Assembly (NCBI GenBank): GCA_021397835.1
Contig: JAJFZO010000344.1
Coordinates: forward strand, 868,001-932,000
DNA from: Moringa oleifera
Taxonomy: Eukaryota; Streptophyta; Magnoliopsida; Brassicales; Moringaceae
DNA length: 64,000 nucleotides
Direction of reading: 5' to 3'
Shown: positions 24,217 through 37,900 of the stretch, piece by piece
Numbering within the stretch: the first letter of the stretch is position 1
Layout: each line of letters opens with the position of its first letter
The notes under the pieces: model-generated
Databases searched by the model: none
Told to the model about the DNA's origin: nothing
The model's input: only the letters and a program-made list of their open reading frames with translations
Program-made: the position numbers and the translations under genes

Positions 24217-25285
24217 AAATCCTGATGATTTTTATGTTAGTATTTTGACATGTGATTCACTACTACAAGCTCTTTCTTGTACAATAACACTTGAGGGAGG
24301 TGGTTCAACTACCTTGTTCATCGTGTTTACAAATGGAACATCAAATTAAAAATTTCTTTATCTTTTATTACCATGCCATTGATGAAGATTCATAGCTTGG
24401 AAAAAGTCCTGAAATCTTACCTTCTAGCATTGTGATAAAGTGTTAACAGAGCAAAGCGATAGGACCCACTTTAAGAAAAAGTGTAGGGGAAAGACCCAAA
24501 CATCAAGAAACGGGCAACGAGGTTATATTGCTTTAAAAGAAGTATTTATAGCGAAGCACAAGCCTTAGCTTCAAGTCGAAGAAACAAGCAATCATACCCC
24601 TAGAATAGAAAGATATTTCACTTCAAAATCATTACTAAAAGCATTATAGGCACACTTCCTATCTAGGCAAACCAAACCTGAAAAAGCATATTTTTCTTGG
24701 CTAGCCTTGCAAGAGGGAATGTGCAAGACAATAGAATTGATTATCAAGGCTGCAAGATAAAAGGAAAGTTTCTATGTGTAGGAAAGCTTTTTCACAAACT
24801 ATTAGGTATTTGTCTCTATCTGGCTCTCTCAACTCATACTTATGATAGGCGGGCTTAATACTGGATATTTATCTCTAGAAATCCTTCTCTTTTAATTTTT
24901 GGTATTTAGTTTTCTTCCTTGGTTCCAACCTTCCATTCATGAAGTAGATCATCTGGAATGGTGTTTCTTAAGTGCAAAGCAAGAGTTTTCGAACTTTTCA
25001 CATCGATCGACAAACAAAACTCCTACTACAAAGCCACTTTCTTGTTTTTAAAAATCAACACATTGAAAGATCTTTGATTTCACCCTAGAATAAGTCCAAC
25101 AAAGCACCTTTCCTTACTAAATTCTATCTATTTTTGCCTGCTTCTTCCATTTGTTGAGCTCTAAGCTCCTCTAGCTAATCATGATATGTGCATGCTGGTT
25201 ACTTTACTTTAATAGTGCGTTAATTAGTAGTCCACTACTGATTTAGGATTTCGTACTGACACCTATCTTACTAACTATAAGCCTT

Positions 25286-25289
<4 letters not shown>

Positions 25290-25321
<32 letters not shown>
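25290..25321. repeat. (TA)n microsatellite, about 16 units
   Basis: The equivalent place in copy 1 (about 4650) is ATATACATAT and in copy 3 (about 54497) a run of only about five TA. The repeat therefore expanded in copy 2 after the copies separated. Confidence 0.95.
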
Positions 25322-25324
<3 letters not shown>

Positions 25325-28300
25325 GGTATATTCCTTTTTTTTTTTATAACTTTATCAAAGACTCCGTGACTTAAGAAGTCCTAAAAGTAGGATCAAGCAA
25401 CAACATGTAGATCGTTAAAAAGGTCATTTTCCTGCTTGCAGAAACCCCTTTTTGACAATATGCTTCATGAATGTTAAGGATTAATAAAAAATAGATGTAT
25501 TATTTTAACATATCATAAGTAAGCATGCTTATTGCCAGCCCTACAATCGTTCATCAACTTCAGGGCGAGTTTGAAAGCTTAACAATTGAGTTTGGAGAGC
25601 CCTTCTTAGACTTAGCTCTTCCATAAAAGCAAAGTAAACAATATGTCTAGTAGTCTGTTAGCTGCAAAGAGGAGCTTGCCAAGTGAAGGAGCTGGGTTCA
25701 ACTATTTCACCAATCCGGAGCAATGTCCCAATGCTACATTTTTGTCTCGAGGCAAATCTGCTATCTTCGCCTTATTGTCTGCCTTTACTTAGTCTTTCTT
25801 TCCCTCACAAGAGAAAAGAAATCCTTCCCTTAAGCTTTTATCGAAAAGATCATAAAGAATTAGTCCACTGATGGACTTTCATGTGAAGGCTATTTTCTTT
25901 GTGTTTAATGGCATGTTTATGATCCAGTTGTAAAACTACTACCATATAAAATGTCCTCTTCATTGCTTTAGGACTAGGCTAGCAAATTAAATAGCTTTAT
26001 GTTAACAACACCTTTCACTTATAACATTCATCAAAATTAATAAGGTGCCCACAGCAAATGAGAATAACAAGACTCTACGGCTTAATAAGTTCCTTTCCCA
26101 CCAAAACCCTTACCCGAGCCTTGACAGGGTCAAAGTAGTTAAGTCGAAATGAGTCTCTCCTTTGAGAGAAGGTTGCATTGCTTTTGCATGAAGATTAAGG
26201 GCCTGTAGACGGTAGAATTAGTTTATGTTAAGAAGGATTTATATGAGGTAGCGAGATGCTTAATCGTTAATAGTCTTCTATTTATGGGCAATGCATAGGA
26301 CTTTGATCTAAGTGGAGCTACCTCTAGTATAGACGGTCTTAAGTGTCATGACCTTAACCATATGATTTTGATCTATTATAGGACTATTCCTAGCCACATG
26401 TCAATTTCATTTTTCGAAATGCTTCACACAAGCCTTCAAATATAGCTTATTCCAAAGATAAGGCCTTCAAATGTAAATTCTTCCAAAGACAGACTAACTA
26501 ATAGGTTTGTTCGAATTAGAGGTCTTGGGCTTAGGCCTTTTTATTTCCTTCTAACTTCTGCTTGTTGATGGTGGGCATGCGTGAGCATCCCTCTCCTTCT
26601 ACTGTTGTGAGTGCTTACTATCTTCTTAATCTTATTGCCTTTCTATTGTCGTGTATGGTGCCAATAGGCCATCGTATGTGTATGGTTATGGTATGGCTCT
26701 ATTCTGGGAACTTATGCCAAATTAGTAAGTCTAAAGTTACCCGTAACTTTAATTTAAGTGTAATGAGTTGTACGGACATTCAATCTAATCTCGTGGATAG
26801 GCAATTGTTTGCTTTGAAATAGTCTTGATGCGGTTCGTGACTTAAGCAACACGGATTTGGATATAGCTGTTATAGGTATGCCCAATGCCCAAGCTCTCTT
26901 TTTCTAGTTTCCAGTAGGTGTTAAAACAGAAAGAAAAATATCGATCATCCCTTAAAAGATGCCTAAAAGGCACAAAACCAAAATAAGAGATAGAGCTAGG
27001 CTTAAAGATGGCACGGTTTTCACTTTCTCGCTTTGATCAGGTGGCAACTGTCGGGGTACTGGCAACTAGCTTGTGGTGCCTCTTTTTTATTCTTTAACCG
27101 CTGTTGGTCCTCGTGGTCTCAAATAGTAATTCCTTGGTTACCCTTAAGTCTTAATGCCACATTTTGTGTTCTTGCTTCCTTTCAGACGTGTAGGTGGATC
27201 ATATCTCCTCCTTTTTTTCTTTGGTTCCCATGCATGCAGGAGGTTTGGTATTAGCTTTGTTGTCAAGGAAGAAGCCTATGTAATGGGTTCAACTACTACA
27301 AGAATGCACATTAATTATCAATCAGTTAATTTTCATTAAAGGGATTTAATAGGATTTAATCTACAATGATATTTGTTCACGATCTTGATTGAATGAATTA
27401 ACTATTTTATTTTATACAAATGTAATCGATTATATGATATCTCTTTATTAAGTGCGAGAGATAGTAAAGGTCACATTTCGTCTTCTTTGAAAGATGGGAA
27501 TGAGAAATCAGCTCAATAATCATTGATAATAGCATTTCTACAGCCTGTAACACATGCTTATCAAGTCATAAAAGGCCCTTTGCTATAAATTTACTGAGTT
27601 ACAAACCTACCTTAAGTCTTATGTGGAAGTTAAATAGCAAAAGGAAATTTTTTAATTTCCAAGATTGAAGAGCTTAGAACCGAAATAAAGAGCACTAACA
27701 AGCTATTCAGTTGATCTCAAAGAGCTAACCTCAATGGAAAAAGACAAGGTAAGCATCCAAAGCAGCATGAGCTGAACTAATGTATCAAGTTTTCGATACA
27801 ACACATCTAGTTTATCCTAAAGCAACATTTCTCAAACTAGCATTCCCATCAGCAGAGGATGAAATCTTTGCTTTTTTATCCTAACGAGAGTTTATGAATC
27901 ACTCAAACAAGCCTTTTTAACCACATATAAATTGGCATCCTTATCCACATCTTTATGCATAAGGGGCATCAAAATCTGAATCTGTAAAAAGAATTTAGGA
28001 ATCCCTATTCATACCTGTATTGGCTAAATCTAGCATAGTGGATCTTGTTTTGATATGTGAATAAATCTCTTTAAAAGGCATCTGAATGAAAGAGGAAAGA
28101 ACCATAAGGCAAGCATCAAAATGCTAGCAACTTACATAAACATGCATGATAAGGTGTGTATGGCCAACCAAGCCACCACTTTTACTAGATATAGGTCCAG
28201 ATGACATAAGAGCCTACCACCAAAACCCAACCCTTAAGGGGCTAAGGTCCAAGGGGCGTACTGTTAAAACTATCTCCTTACCCAAGGGTCTGATTTCACA

Positions 28301-28352
28301 CAAGCATAACTCCTCTAATAACGAAAGAAACTTCGCACATAATGGCTGAAGT

Positions 28353-28372
28353 CCTTTTTTTTTTTTTTTTGG
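28353..28372. repeat. Poly-T run
   Basis: About 18-20 T follow AAGTCC. Copy 3 has only a short CTTTCTTTTCG at the same place (57665). It is a copy-specific slippage expansion. Confidence 0.85.
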
Positions 28373-29589
28373 AAAAACCTATTAACTTTGCAAGGGATAA
28401 AATAAGTAAGGTAAAGATTAAGTTAAGCATAAAATTTTTAACAATCAGAGGATAGAACTTCTTAATACTTGCCAAGAACTGATGTAATTTCACTATACTA
28501 TATATTTCTTTGGAATTATATTTTCTTTGCCTACACAACTACTAAGGTTAAGCTTAGCTAGTTGATCCTTTAATCATAACTCCAAGTGAGGAAGTTTATG
28601 TATTCCTTGAGGAAACAGATCAAATTAGAGTTTTTTGGCCTCAACTTATGTTAGCAAAATGTTTGATGAACATGGGCTTGCGGGTTGTCCTTAGCACCCA
28701 AATTTCTTTATCAACTTCATCCTTAGTGGGTGGGAGAGAGAAGATAGCATATGAACATCAAGTGCAGCAAGATGGATCACTCTTCGAACTAAATAAGCAT
28801 ATAGAATGATTTCAACCAGTAACAATAACCAACCGATTGTGAGAGCTGGCCAAACAAAGGGCATAAAAGATCGTTAACTCTTATTGTTATTACAAGCCTA
28901 AAGGCAAAAGGTGGGACATTAATCCAAAGAACAATTACAACATGAAGCCCTTCCTCCATGAAAGAAAGGATCGGACAAAAGGTAGAAAAGCTAAGATAAA
29001 GTTGTTTCCTTAATCACTCAGGTACGGCTTGATTAAGTAAATTAACTCTATCTTTGCTAGTACCCATGGTAGGCATAATTTGATTGAGCTCTTTAAAGTC
29101 TTTCATGCCACTTCACGAGTGCTCTTCACTAGATCTTTTTTGAAGCAACAAGAATTCTTTCCTTATGAAACGGTCTCATTTTCCTGTTTGGGCTTTTCCC
29201 AAGGTGTATGTAATAAGTCTTAACTAGCCAAATCTTAAGATCTCATGGCTTAGTAATCTGCAGATGCTTCATATGAAGCCAAATCTGCCAAACAGGATAA
29301 TCCACTGATCTAGATAGGTGAGCTGGTATATAACCAAGGAAGAACAAAGGGAAAGGTCGACCAAAAGATGAACTAACCTAAACGCCTATGAAGAGAGATT
29401 TTGAATACTGAAAAAAGTAGGAAGAAGGCCTGCAACTAACATACTTTTGCCTTTTTTCTTATGCATTCAACTATCCTATGATCAAGCTTTGGACGAAGCT
29501 CATGCTTGGCACTTTGGTAGCTAATCAAAGATCTAGTGACTATAACGCTTCAGTCATTATGTAAGAAATGTAGCCTAGCAACTACCCCA

Positions 29590-30425
29590 TGGGCAGCCAC
29601 AAGGGCTGTAAGCTTGCTACCTTCAAAGGAAGCCATGGCCATAAACTTAATTGCTGACTTCAAAACCAGCAAGCTCGTCACCTTCAGAGGTGCTACCTTC
29701 GAAGGTAGCCATGCAGGGCCATTACAAATGCAAGCTGCCAACCAACTTACTACCTCCAGAGGCAGCCATGCATGGCTGCTAGCTTACTGCCTTCGAAGCA
29801 AGCTGGCCTGGCCACCAGGCCTTCCAAGGCAGCCATGCATTACCGTAAGCTTGTTGCCTCAATTCGAAGGTTACCATGCATAGGCACTACCAAGGCAGCC
29901 ATGACCTTCGAAGGTGACTGTGATGGCCATGAAAAAGGCAGCCATGGCCTTCAAAGGCGGTAGCCATGTTAGTGAAGGTAGCCATGGCCTTTGAAGGTGA
30001 CTGCCATTGCTGTGAAATAGGTAGCCACGGCCCACCATGAAGGCAGCTACGACACCCACAAAGGTAGCCAAAGCACTTACGAAGGCAATCACGAGCGCCC
30101 ATGAAGGCAGCCACAAGCGTCCATGAAGGCAGCCACCAGCGCCCACGAAGGCAGTCACGGTTGCGCACGAAGGTCGCCATGGCCTTCGAAGATGATAGCC
30201 ATGGCCTCAAAGGCGGCAGCCAAGGCATTCAAAGGCGGCAGCCATGGTCGCTGTGACAGCGAAGGTAGCCATGATTGCCACGAAAGCCTCCATGCATGGC
30301 CACGAAGTTAGCCATGGTTGCCTTAAAAGCCTCTATGCATGGCTGTAAAGGCAGCCATGGCCATCACCAAAACGTCCATGCATGGCTGCAAAGGCAGCCA
30401 TTCCTACCGCCAAAGCGTCCACGCA
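29590..30425. repeat. GC-rich minisatellite built on AGCCATGG and TTCGAAGG, copy 2
   Basis: This is an irregular array of roughly 20-30-bp units around the palindromes CCATGG/GCATGC and TTCGAA, for example GGCAGCCATGGCCTTCAAAG near 29937. More than 20 AGCCATG-type words occur. It is much richer in G+C and CpG than its surroundings. Few stops occur in any frame, so open frames of 60-115 codons appear on both strands (29536-29883, 29887-30228); I treat these as by-products. The start of the array and its left flank GGTAGCTAATCAAAGATC are shared with 59370-60500. Confidence 0.85.
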
Positions 30426-30573
30426 TGATTCTCCTTATTTTTTAGTACCACCTCAACATCGATTCCCTTTTTTTTTTTTTTTTTTAGCATCCCATGCTAT
30501 GACTTTGACTTTGAGTATGTTAAATGAGTGGAAAGATCTTTATAGAAGTCCCTATTTAATCTAACCAAAAAGT

Positions 30574-30591
30574 TAATATATATATATATAT
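30574..30591. repeat. (TA)n microsatellite
   Basis: A run of about nine TA lies just beyond the minisatellite, in the part of copy 2 that has no counterpart in copy 3. Confidence 0.85.
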
Positions 30592-31993
30592 AGGTAAGAA
30601 GGAGAACTACGAGTTTTTTTAAAAAAGACGAGCGATTGACATGAAATAAGTCTCACAGTAAATGTCTTAATTAGGTGTAAGTTCAAAATCAAGCTAAAAG
30701 ATAGTGGAAAGATGAGGGTCTTTACAATTGCAAACAAACCTTAGTTCGGCCTTTACATGATTGGGCGATGGATGTGCTTCACCATCTTCCAGTTAATGGG
30801 ATATATAACCAAACAACACCCCTTGCCATTCTATCAACAAGAAAGTCAATCAATATCAATAGGGGAAGGAGAATAGTAGTCCCTTGGTCGTCAATTAGTA
30901 GTTGAATAATCCCAATAATGGTCCTCTTGCCTAGGAGAGTTAATCCTTAATTGGAAATGATAGGGAGAACAAAGATTTTACATTATAGTTTAAACATGTT
31001 GCTTTATGCATAAGCATAGTAAAATTTGAATCTGTTGGCTCAAATGAGTGGCTCTTGGCTTACTTTCTTAAGAAGGGCTTTCATTAACTAAGAAATGAAA
31101 ATTTTTGACCCATATGATCTTAGACTCAAAAAGATGAGGAAACCAGCAATTTCACGCTTAAAGATTAAGTTCATCAGTGATATTTTCCATGGTGTCTTGA
31201 GAAAACAGCTTCGAACATGACATTCGTACTCATGAAAAGTTTTGGCACGCATTACTATGATCTTGAAGCCCTTGCTAAAAAAAAGGTGGATAAGGTCCAA
31301 AAAAAAAAAAAAAGTGGTGAAGGTAGAAGAAAAGATGTTCAATTTAAGGTTCTCACCCTTGGAAATAATTATTGAACAAAGGACATAATGGCTCAGGTAA
31401 AACCTCTTTTAAGAGGAAAGATCTATCAAAGAAAAAATTTGAGAGCCAAAGGTTTTTTTTTTCTCCAATTTATGCTTTAAAAGTTAGACTTGGAACAAAA
31501 ATAACCCTTATCTATATTTTATTAATAGGATAGAAATTCGTAATGGGATGTTTTTTTTCATAGATCATTCAAGCAAGAAAGGTACAACGTCTTATCAAGG
31601 CCTTTGACCACCCTTGAAGTCATCCAAAGCCACTTTAGGGTAATTTATTGAACGTAGTAATACAATGTTCAGTGGTGAGGCAAAGCACTAGTGAGAAGCT
31701 TCCTTTAGGATTCTTTTCCCATGTGGTTTTCTTACTCATAGATAATAAGATCGTCTTTCCACGCCCTTTGAAAAGTTATTTTGCTTGGTTTTTTAGTAAT
31801 GCATTAGTGCTTAACCCTTGCAAGCTACTTTCATAGGTATTCTTTAACGCATCTTTGAACAAGCATGTCTTAATGTTTCTACTATTCTCACTCACTACCC
31901 GATCATTCTTATGGCATCTCGAATCGCTTTCAAAGCAGATTTAGTCTTCATTTTCCCTTTTCATTGAGTGTAAAGTTCCTGGTAATCATCTCT

Positions 31994-34900
31994 ACAAGAT
32001 TGATTTAGCTCAAAAGCACCCTTTCTTTCACAACCAAGGAGTTTGTTGATGCAAGAAGTCTTTCTATTCCATGAGTAGACACTTTTCGAGAGAGTCTTTC
32101 TTTCATCGACTTACTCTTTTGACCTACCTTGAGAAGAAAATTTATCACAAGATTATTAATAAATGTAGGTCATATAAAAGTGTGGATGCTTCCTAAGGCG
32201 AGTGTATTTGCTTCTTTTAAAAGTGGGTGCTTATGGGACTTTTACTTTGCGATCTCTAAGATTAAGATCTTTTTCTATGTCTATTGATATCTCTCCAGAA
32301 TGAGAATTTATTTTCAAATAGAGCCAGCAAATTAAATTTGAAAAAGACCTTGTATTAGTCGATAAGTCCAAACATTCCCTCAACTTAAAAAAATTTCCTA
32401 CGAGTAGTTTCATAATTTTAACCTAGGGCTCAGTTCTAACCATTCACGCTAAGTTCAACCTTGCTCCTAGCAAAAGATTAAATTCCAAGTATGAAGCAAG
32501 TTCACGATCTAATGAATTCCCTCAAATCGAATGACACAAGGTAAACTAGAATTGAAAGATTGATCTAGGTAGTGATAGGTTCTAATTGAAAGAAACTATG
32601 TGTACACTAAAAAGACATATAAGCAAGCCTTTATTGATTTTTCACATGGATTACTTTTCATTATTTTTCATTCCATAGGCATACATTACAGTCTAATCTA
32701 CTTCATGACTTTAAGGGACCAAAAAGAAGTCTTTTAAACCTTCTTGAGCCTACTTTTATCTTTCAATTTAAGCTTCTGATTTAGTTTGTATAGACATTGA
32801 AGGATCAACTCACACTAGATAGGAAAGGCTTTCGATTAAAGTGTTCAGATTTGTTTCAAAGTTAATTTAAGAATCTATTTTTGGTCTGGTTGGTGTTCCA
32901 ACATCTTGAATTGAGGTGGCTCTGAACTTAGGTTTGCCTACCTTTCTAGTTATAAAAAGAAGAGTAGGACTTCAAAGCCTTAATTCAAGCTAGAAATAAC
33001 GCTAAAAACTAGCCATGTTGATAATAATAAATGGTGACAACGGAAAGGCACTTTAAGCCTAAGGGGCAGTGAGTGAGGTAGGATAAAGTGAAAAAGAATC
33101 TTATTTCAATTAGGACAGGCTGAGAAGGCCCTAAGTATTCTTTCTTTTCATGAGTGGTGAGCAAAGAAGAAAACTATTCATTATATCTTTAAGAACTAAA
33201 ACAAATAGTCGTTTAAAGACCTTTCAAAGACCACTTTATAAAGGGCATATATCATGCGTAATAGAACCATACTTTACTATGTCAATAAGAGAGAGAAAGA
33301 GGGAGGACAACAAAGGAAGCCTTGTTATATATTTGGAAATTGAATAATCATGCACTTTAGGTCCTTCTAAAAGCCATGATGTAAGGTTACATGATAGTGA
33401 AAGACTGAGCTCACTTGTGCTCTCATACTTCACAATAACCCAAGCTAGGAAGCTTTAAAGCCATATCATATGGATTGGTAAACTCAAATCAAAACACCAA
33501 ACTGGGGAAGCTTCCAAAGTCGAGGCTCGATCCTGTATAATTAACCTGTTTCATACCAATTAGTATCTGACTTACTTAATGCACTAACAAGTATTTGCAT
33601 CGCTGCCTTAGCTTTGTGTTATGGGTATAAGGGAAACATTCATAGTGTCGCCATTCCATTATCAAGCTTAAACCAATGTGTTTAAGGAAATAACTCCTCC
33701 CTATTAAACTAGGGATCTACCTTCTAATGACATTCTCATAAAGAGAAAATAAAAGTCTCTTAAATTAGAAGAAAAACCAATGGATTACAGTAGTTTCATA
33801 AGGCAATCACCCTTATTTGAAGGGGTGCACCTAAGAAAGGTAGTAGCCTATATTTTTTCTTTTTAAATTGCAATTAACGAAAAAAAACTTCACTTCTTTT
33901 AAGAAGAAGAGTAAGAAAAGGGATTGAAAAGATTAATTACCAAGCAAAGGAAAGCAAGCGCTACCAGTGTTGTAAGGAAAACCCCTAGGATGCCATAGGA
34001 AATTAAAAACTGTTATATAAGAATGCTCATTGAATTGCTTTCAGTAAATCTAACCAGCTAAGCTACCTAAATAACCTTTCTAACTGAGAAAAGGCAATTT
34101 TATTAATTCCCAATCTTGAAACTGAGTGTGCAAAGTCACAAGCTGATGAGTTACGTATAAAGTTAAAAAAAACCCAGTTAAGAAATGAAAGTTATAGTTA
34201 TCAAGCTAAAACTAGAACTCGAGCCAAAAATGTAAGGAAAGGTCCCAACTGCTAACCACACTTTGTTGTATTACAAAATCAAGAAATGAAGTGATAGAAG
34301 GGCTTTCACATACAGAGTGCCGATAGGCCCCTAGTCTTTTGGTTTTTCCAGGACTGTATATGGATAGATTCAAATAGCAAACTACCTATTTGACAGCCAC
34401 TCAAAACATCTAATGACACGGTGAGGGCAAGTTGAGTGCAATGAAGTGTGATTATTTTCATACATTTCTCCTAGAGTTGTTACTTCCTTTGTTTTATGGT
34501 TTTGAGTTCCCTCTTCATTTAAATGTTAAGAGTGATGAGGAGCATTCTACTACTTCAGTAAGGGATCGTTTGTGCAAGTAAATGCACATGCAGCGAGCTC
34601 CTCATGTGGGCTCTAGATAGCATTCAAAGGCCTATCCTAACCACTCATATGAGGCGCCCCTCACCAAGATATTGTAGTTTGGTCTCTAATACCATTCTTA
34701 GAATTGACCTGCCTATTAGTAATGTATGCTTAGTTATTATTGTGTACTTATATGATAAGTACAGTGTGCTAAAAGAGACCTTATAACTGACAAAGTAAAG
34801 TTAATCGGGCATTCCTATTGTTGATGAGCTCCAATTCCTTCTTTTTTCCCTGCATATAATTTAAGAGATTTGAGATAAACTGGTGCTATAGCCTTGATTC

Positions 34901-37900
34901 ATTAGCATTATGCCTTTAAATTTGGCAAGATAATAAGTCATCATTTTAAATTTTATTCAAAGCGAAGCGAGCAGTGTTACTGTCCACTTCCTTCTCCTAG
35001 CGCTCATTAAAACTACATGCAAGTCATCGAGATTAGGAACGTCATATTGAAATGACTTGATCTGTGAACGCAACCCTTGGCTTACCCAATATTGGCCAGG
35101 GAATGGACCAATTCCTTCATTCAATGCATATTGATTAAGAATCCCTTTAGGAGATTAAGTCACGAACCTTCTTTCAGGTCCAAAAGAGAACTCTTAGTTA
35201 GGTCCATCAGCGACATGGATTGATGCTTATCAATAATAAGAAGCTTGGGATTCATGCCATGTATGTGGCACATAATTACTTTTATCGATGCGATTCAACA
35301 AATCACAGGGAAGTTTAGTCTTTGGAATCAAACAGCAAATCATGGTACGAGAGGGGTGCTTTAACGTGCTATTTTGGTAACACTCATGGGATCCAATCAA
35401 CAAAGGCCTAACTATGAAGTCAGTCAAGCAACTCTTCAGAAAATAATTGAAAGGATGTGAGGGGAAAAGTGTTGTTTATAAGTAAACCCAATAAAGCCAC
35501 AAGGTAGAGAGCCTTTCAATGAATCCTGCACCTCCTGGGAAAAAGAAATAATAGACATTGCCAAAGTTTCCCAATAAAGGGTCAACAACAACTAAAGAAA
35601 AAGCTTCACCAGCTACTTTATCCATATGAATGTCATAAAGGTTCTCTCTGGTCTTCCTCAAAAAGATAGCTTTAGAGCATAGGTCAAACTGATTATAGGC
35701 GAGCAATCACACGCACATGGTTTATTGGTTTGCTATGCTCTGTGACCTTATTCTTCTTCAGAGCCTGATGGTTCATTTGCTTCTTTAGCTTATTATGACT
35801 TCTTTGACATTATTGCGTGAAACATTTATTTGGTCTCCCACTGTTATCTATGCTAGCTCCAAAGGTATTACTACTCTCTTATTTCTTATTAAACCTCCTT
35901 GACTTCGTAGCCATCCCTATTCAGATTTTTTCTTCAGTGTGGTCTATCCAATCTACTTCTTTAAGTTATGTGGTTGGATAAAATAACTATGCACTACTGT
36001 GCTTAGTGCTAAAGTGAGCTTAACCCCTAAGTGGCTGATTCTTCCTTACTTTAGTTAGTCGACAAACTGAATTGCACTCAATCTAAACCCTTCCTGTGAG
36101 AAGCTCATGGAGGAGAACATCTCTCTTCTGTAATATAATCCGTAGGTGCCCTATCCTTTTATTGATTCAGCATTTCCCTTTACCCTTTCACATAAAATAA
36201 ATTCTAGCTATTTTTCTCTAAGCTCTTATGAGGGATTAATCATCTTACTTTTTTTCTCCATTTCCTATTCAAGTGGTAGTTACGATCGTGGGTGTTTCAT
36301 GCCCTCCATTAGTGTTTCAAATCTCCCTGTTGCTAGTTAGTCAAGTAGTTCTTGAGTGGACTCGAGGTGTAACAAGCCCTGTTGAAAGATTTAACTATCG
36401 GCCAGTTCCATCAGTTTTCTTCAATAATAATTGTTCTTTAGCATAGACTAGAATAGCTATATCTGAACAATGGAACCTAATGGATGCCAGTTATCGAGCC
36501 AAATAAAAAAACACCTTTCACCATTACCCATTTTGGACGGGATAAAAGGTCTCATAGTGTACCTCAAGTTTATAAATTTCCTCCAACTATGAGAGAAAGA
36601 GTCGTTAGGAACGAGGATGCCTCACACACTCTTACATTTCAAAGGAAAACGTTTAATTCAGAAGCCTAAATGGTATGTGAGTTAAAGGCAATGTTCCACA
36701 AATGTTTGGTGATAGCTGCCTTATTCCAGTCATGAACTCTCTTGAGGCTAGACTCCTTTCCACTTTCATTTCGAGACGTAGACTACATCCTAAGCCACCT
36801 TGGAAGCCTTAGAGATCCAAACTACACCCACTTATCTTATATGCTTCAATAGGACAAGGTAAATTAATACCATAGAAAGTCCAGGTCAAATACCCGCCCA
36901 TAAATAAATTGAAAGTAATTTTTGGAGATTGATGACTTCCCCATTCTATGACTTTGGCACTTGATCTTCCAAAAAAGGTTATGTACTAGGTCAAGTGAAT
37001 GAATTAGATAGAGATGGCTATTAGTATTCTAGCATTCTTTCAAATAACATCGCATCCTTATTGGAATATGTAATTTGACTAACAAAAATGGAGTGATAGA
37101 TGAGGAAAATAAAATTATTAAGGATAAAAATCAAGTAGTGATTGATGTCGTAGGGTTTGTATGAATGGAAAAAGGATGAAAGCGTTAAATGACCAAAATC
37201 AAAAATCCAAGAAAAGGACTTATTGGTGAAGAAAAAAAAAGACCTATCTCATATGAGAAGTAGCTATGGCAGTGACACTTTCTTTATGTTTTGTTTGTAA
37301 GTGGAGGCTATAACTTTTTCTTAATCATAGACACAATCTAGTAAGAATTCTTTATAAGTAGTAGGCTGATTAATGTTTAATGTGATAGATAAGATGGACA
37401 ACGGAGACTCTTGCTCGGTTTGGTGTGCATATGGTTGCTAAAAAGCACCTCATAGTTAATAAATGAGGTTGTGTTGAGAGGATCCATGACTCATACCATT
37501 AAATTCTTTTTTTCTCATTTATAAGACAATTCGCCTTTCAATGTCTCGAAACACACTCATCTTTGGCAATCTAGATGGATCTGATAGTCAAAGGCATAGA
37601 AAGAGACTTAAAGTGTAGACTAACAATAATAAGATAATAGTATGAAGTAGTGAGCGATGGTGGTCCTCTTAATTAATAGCTCAAATTCATCTCTCCTCAC
37701 ACTTTTTATGCTCATTTTATCTAATAACATAATCATAATCTCTCATCTCAAACATGTCCTTCAAGGCATGCCGAACTTCCCAATCTTAGTTATAACCTAC
37801 TTACTCAGTTCCCAGTCCTTTATGTTATGTTTTTCCACCTTAGTCGGTTATAGCTAGTTTGACTATAGTTTTTATAAATAGGATGAATTTAGATTATAAT

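Larger units (their letters stand above)
22937..26251. other. Mitochondrial-like non-coding DNA, copy 2
   Basis: Collinear with 2292-5590 and 52073-55440. No gene is recognised. It contains the TA microsatellite at 25290-25321 and the 108-codon minus-strand frame at 23890-24216. Confidence 0.6.
26252..31993. other. Segment shared by copies 2 and 3, absent from copy 1
   Basis: The first part (26252-30425) is collinear with 55441-60500, with several 100-400-bp indels between them. No mitochondrial gene was recognised. Open frames at 26562-26822, 27033-27254 and 28146-28349 are short and not kept in copy 3. The part 30430-31993 has no counterpart in the window. The minisatellite at 29590-30425 lies within it. 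The right edge joins CTACAAGATTGATTT, which in copy 1 follows directly on position 5590. Confidence 0.6.

Noticed and set aside
29590..30425. CRISPR-like array
   Set aside because: The units are contiguous and variable without unique spacers of fixed size, and the context is a plant nuclear genome.
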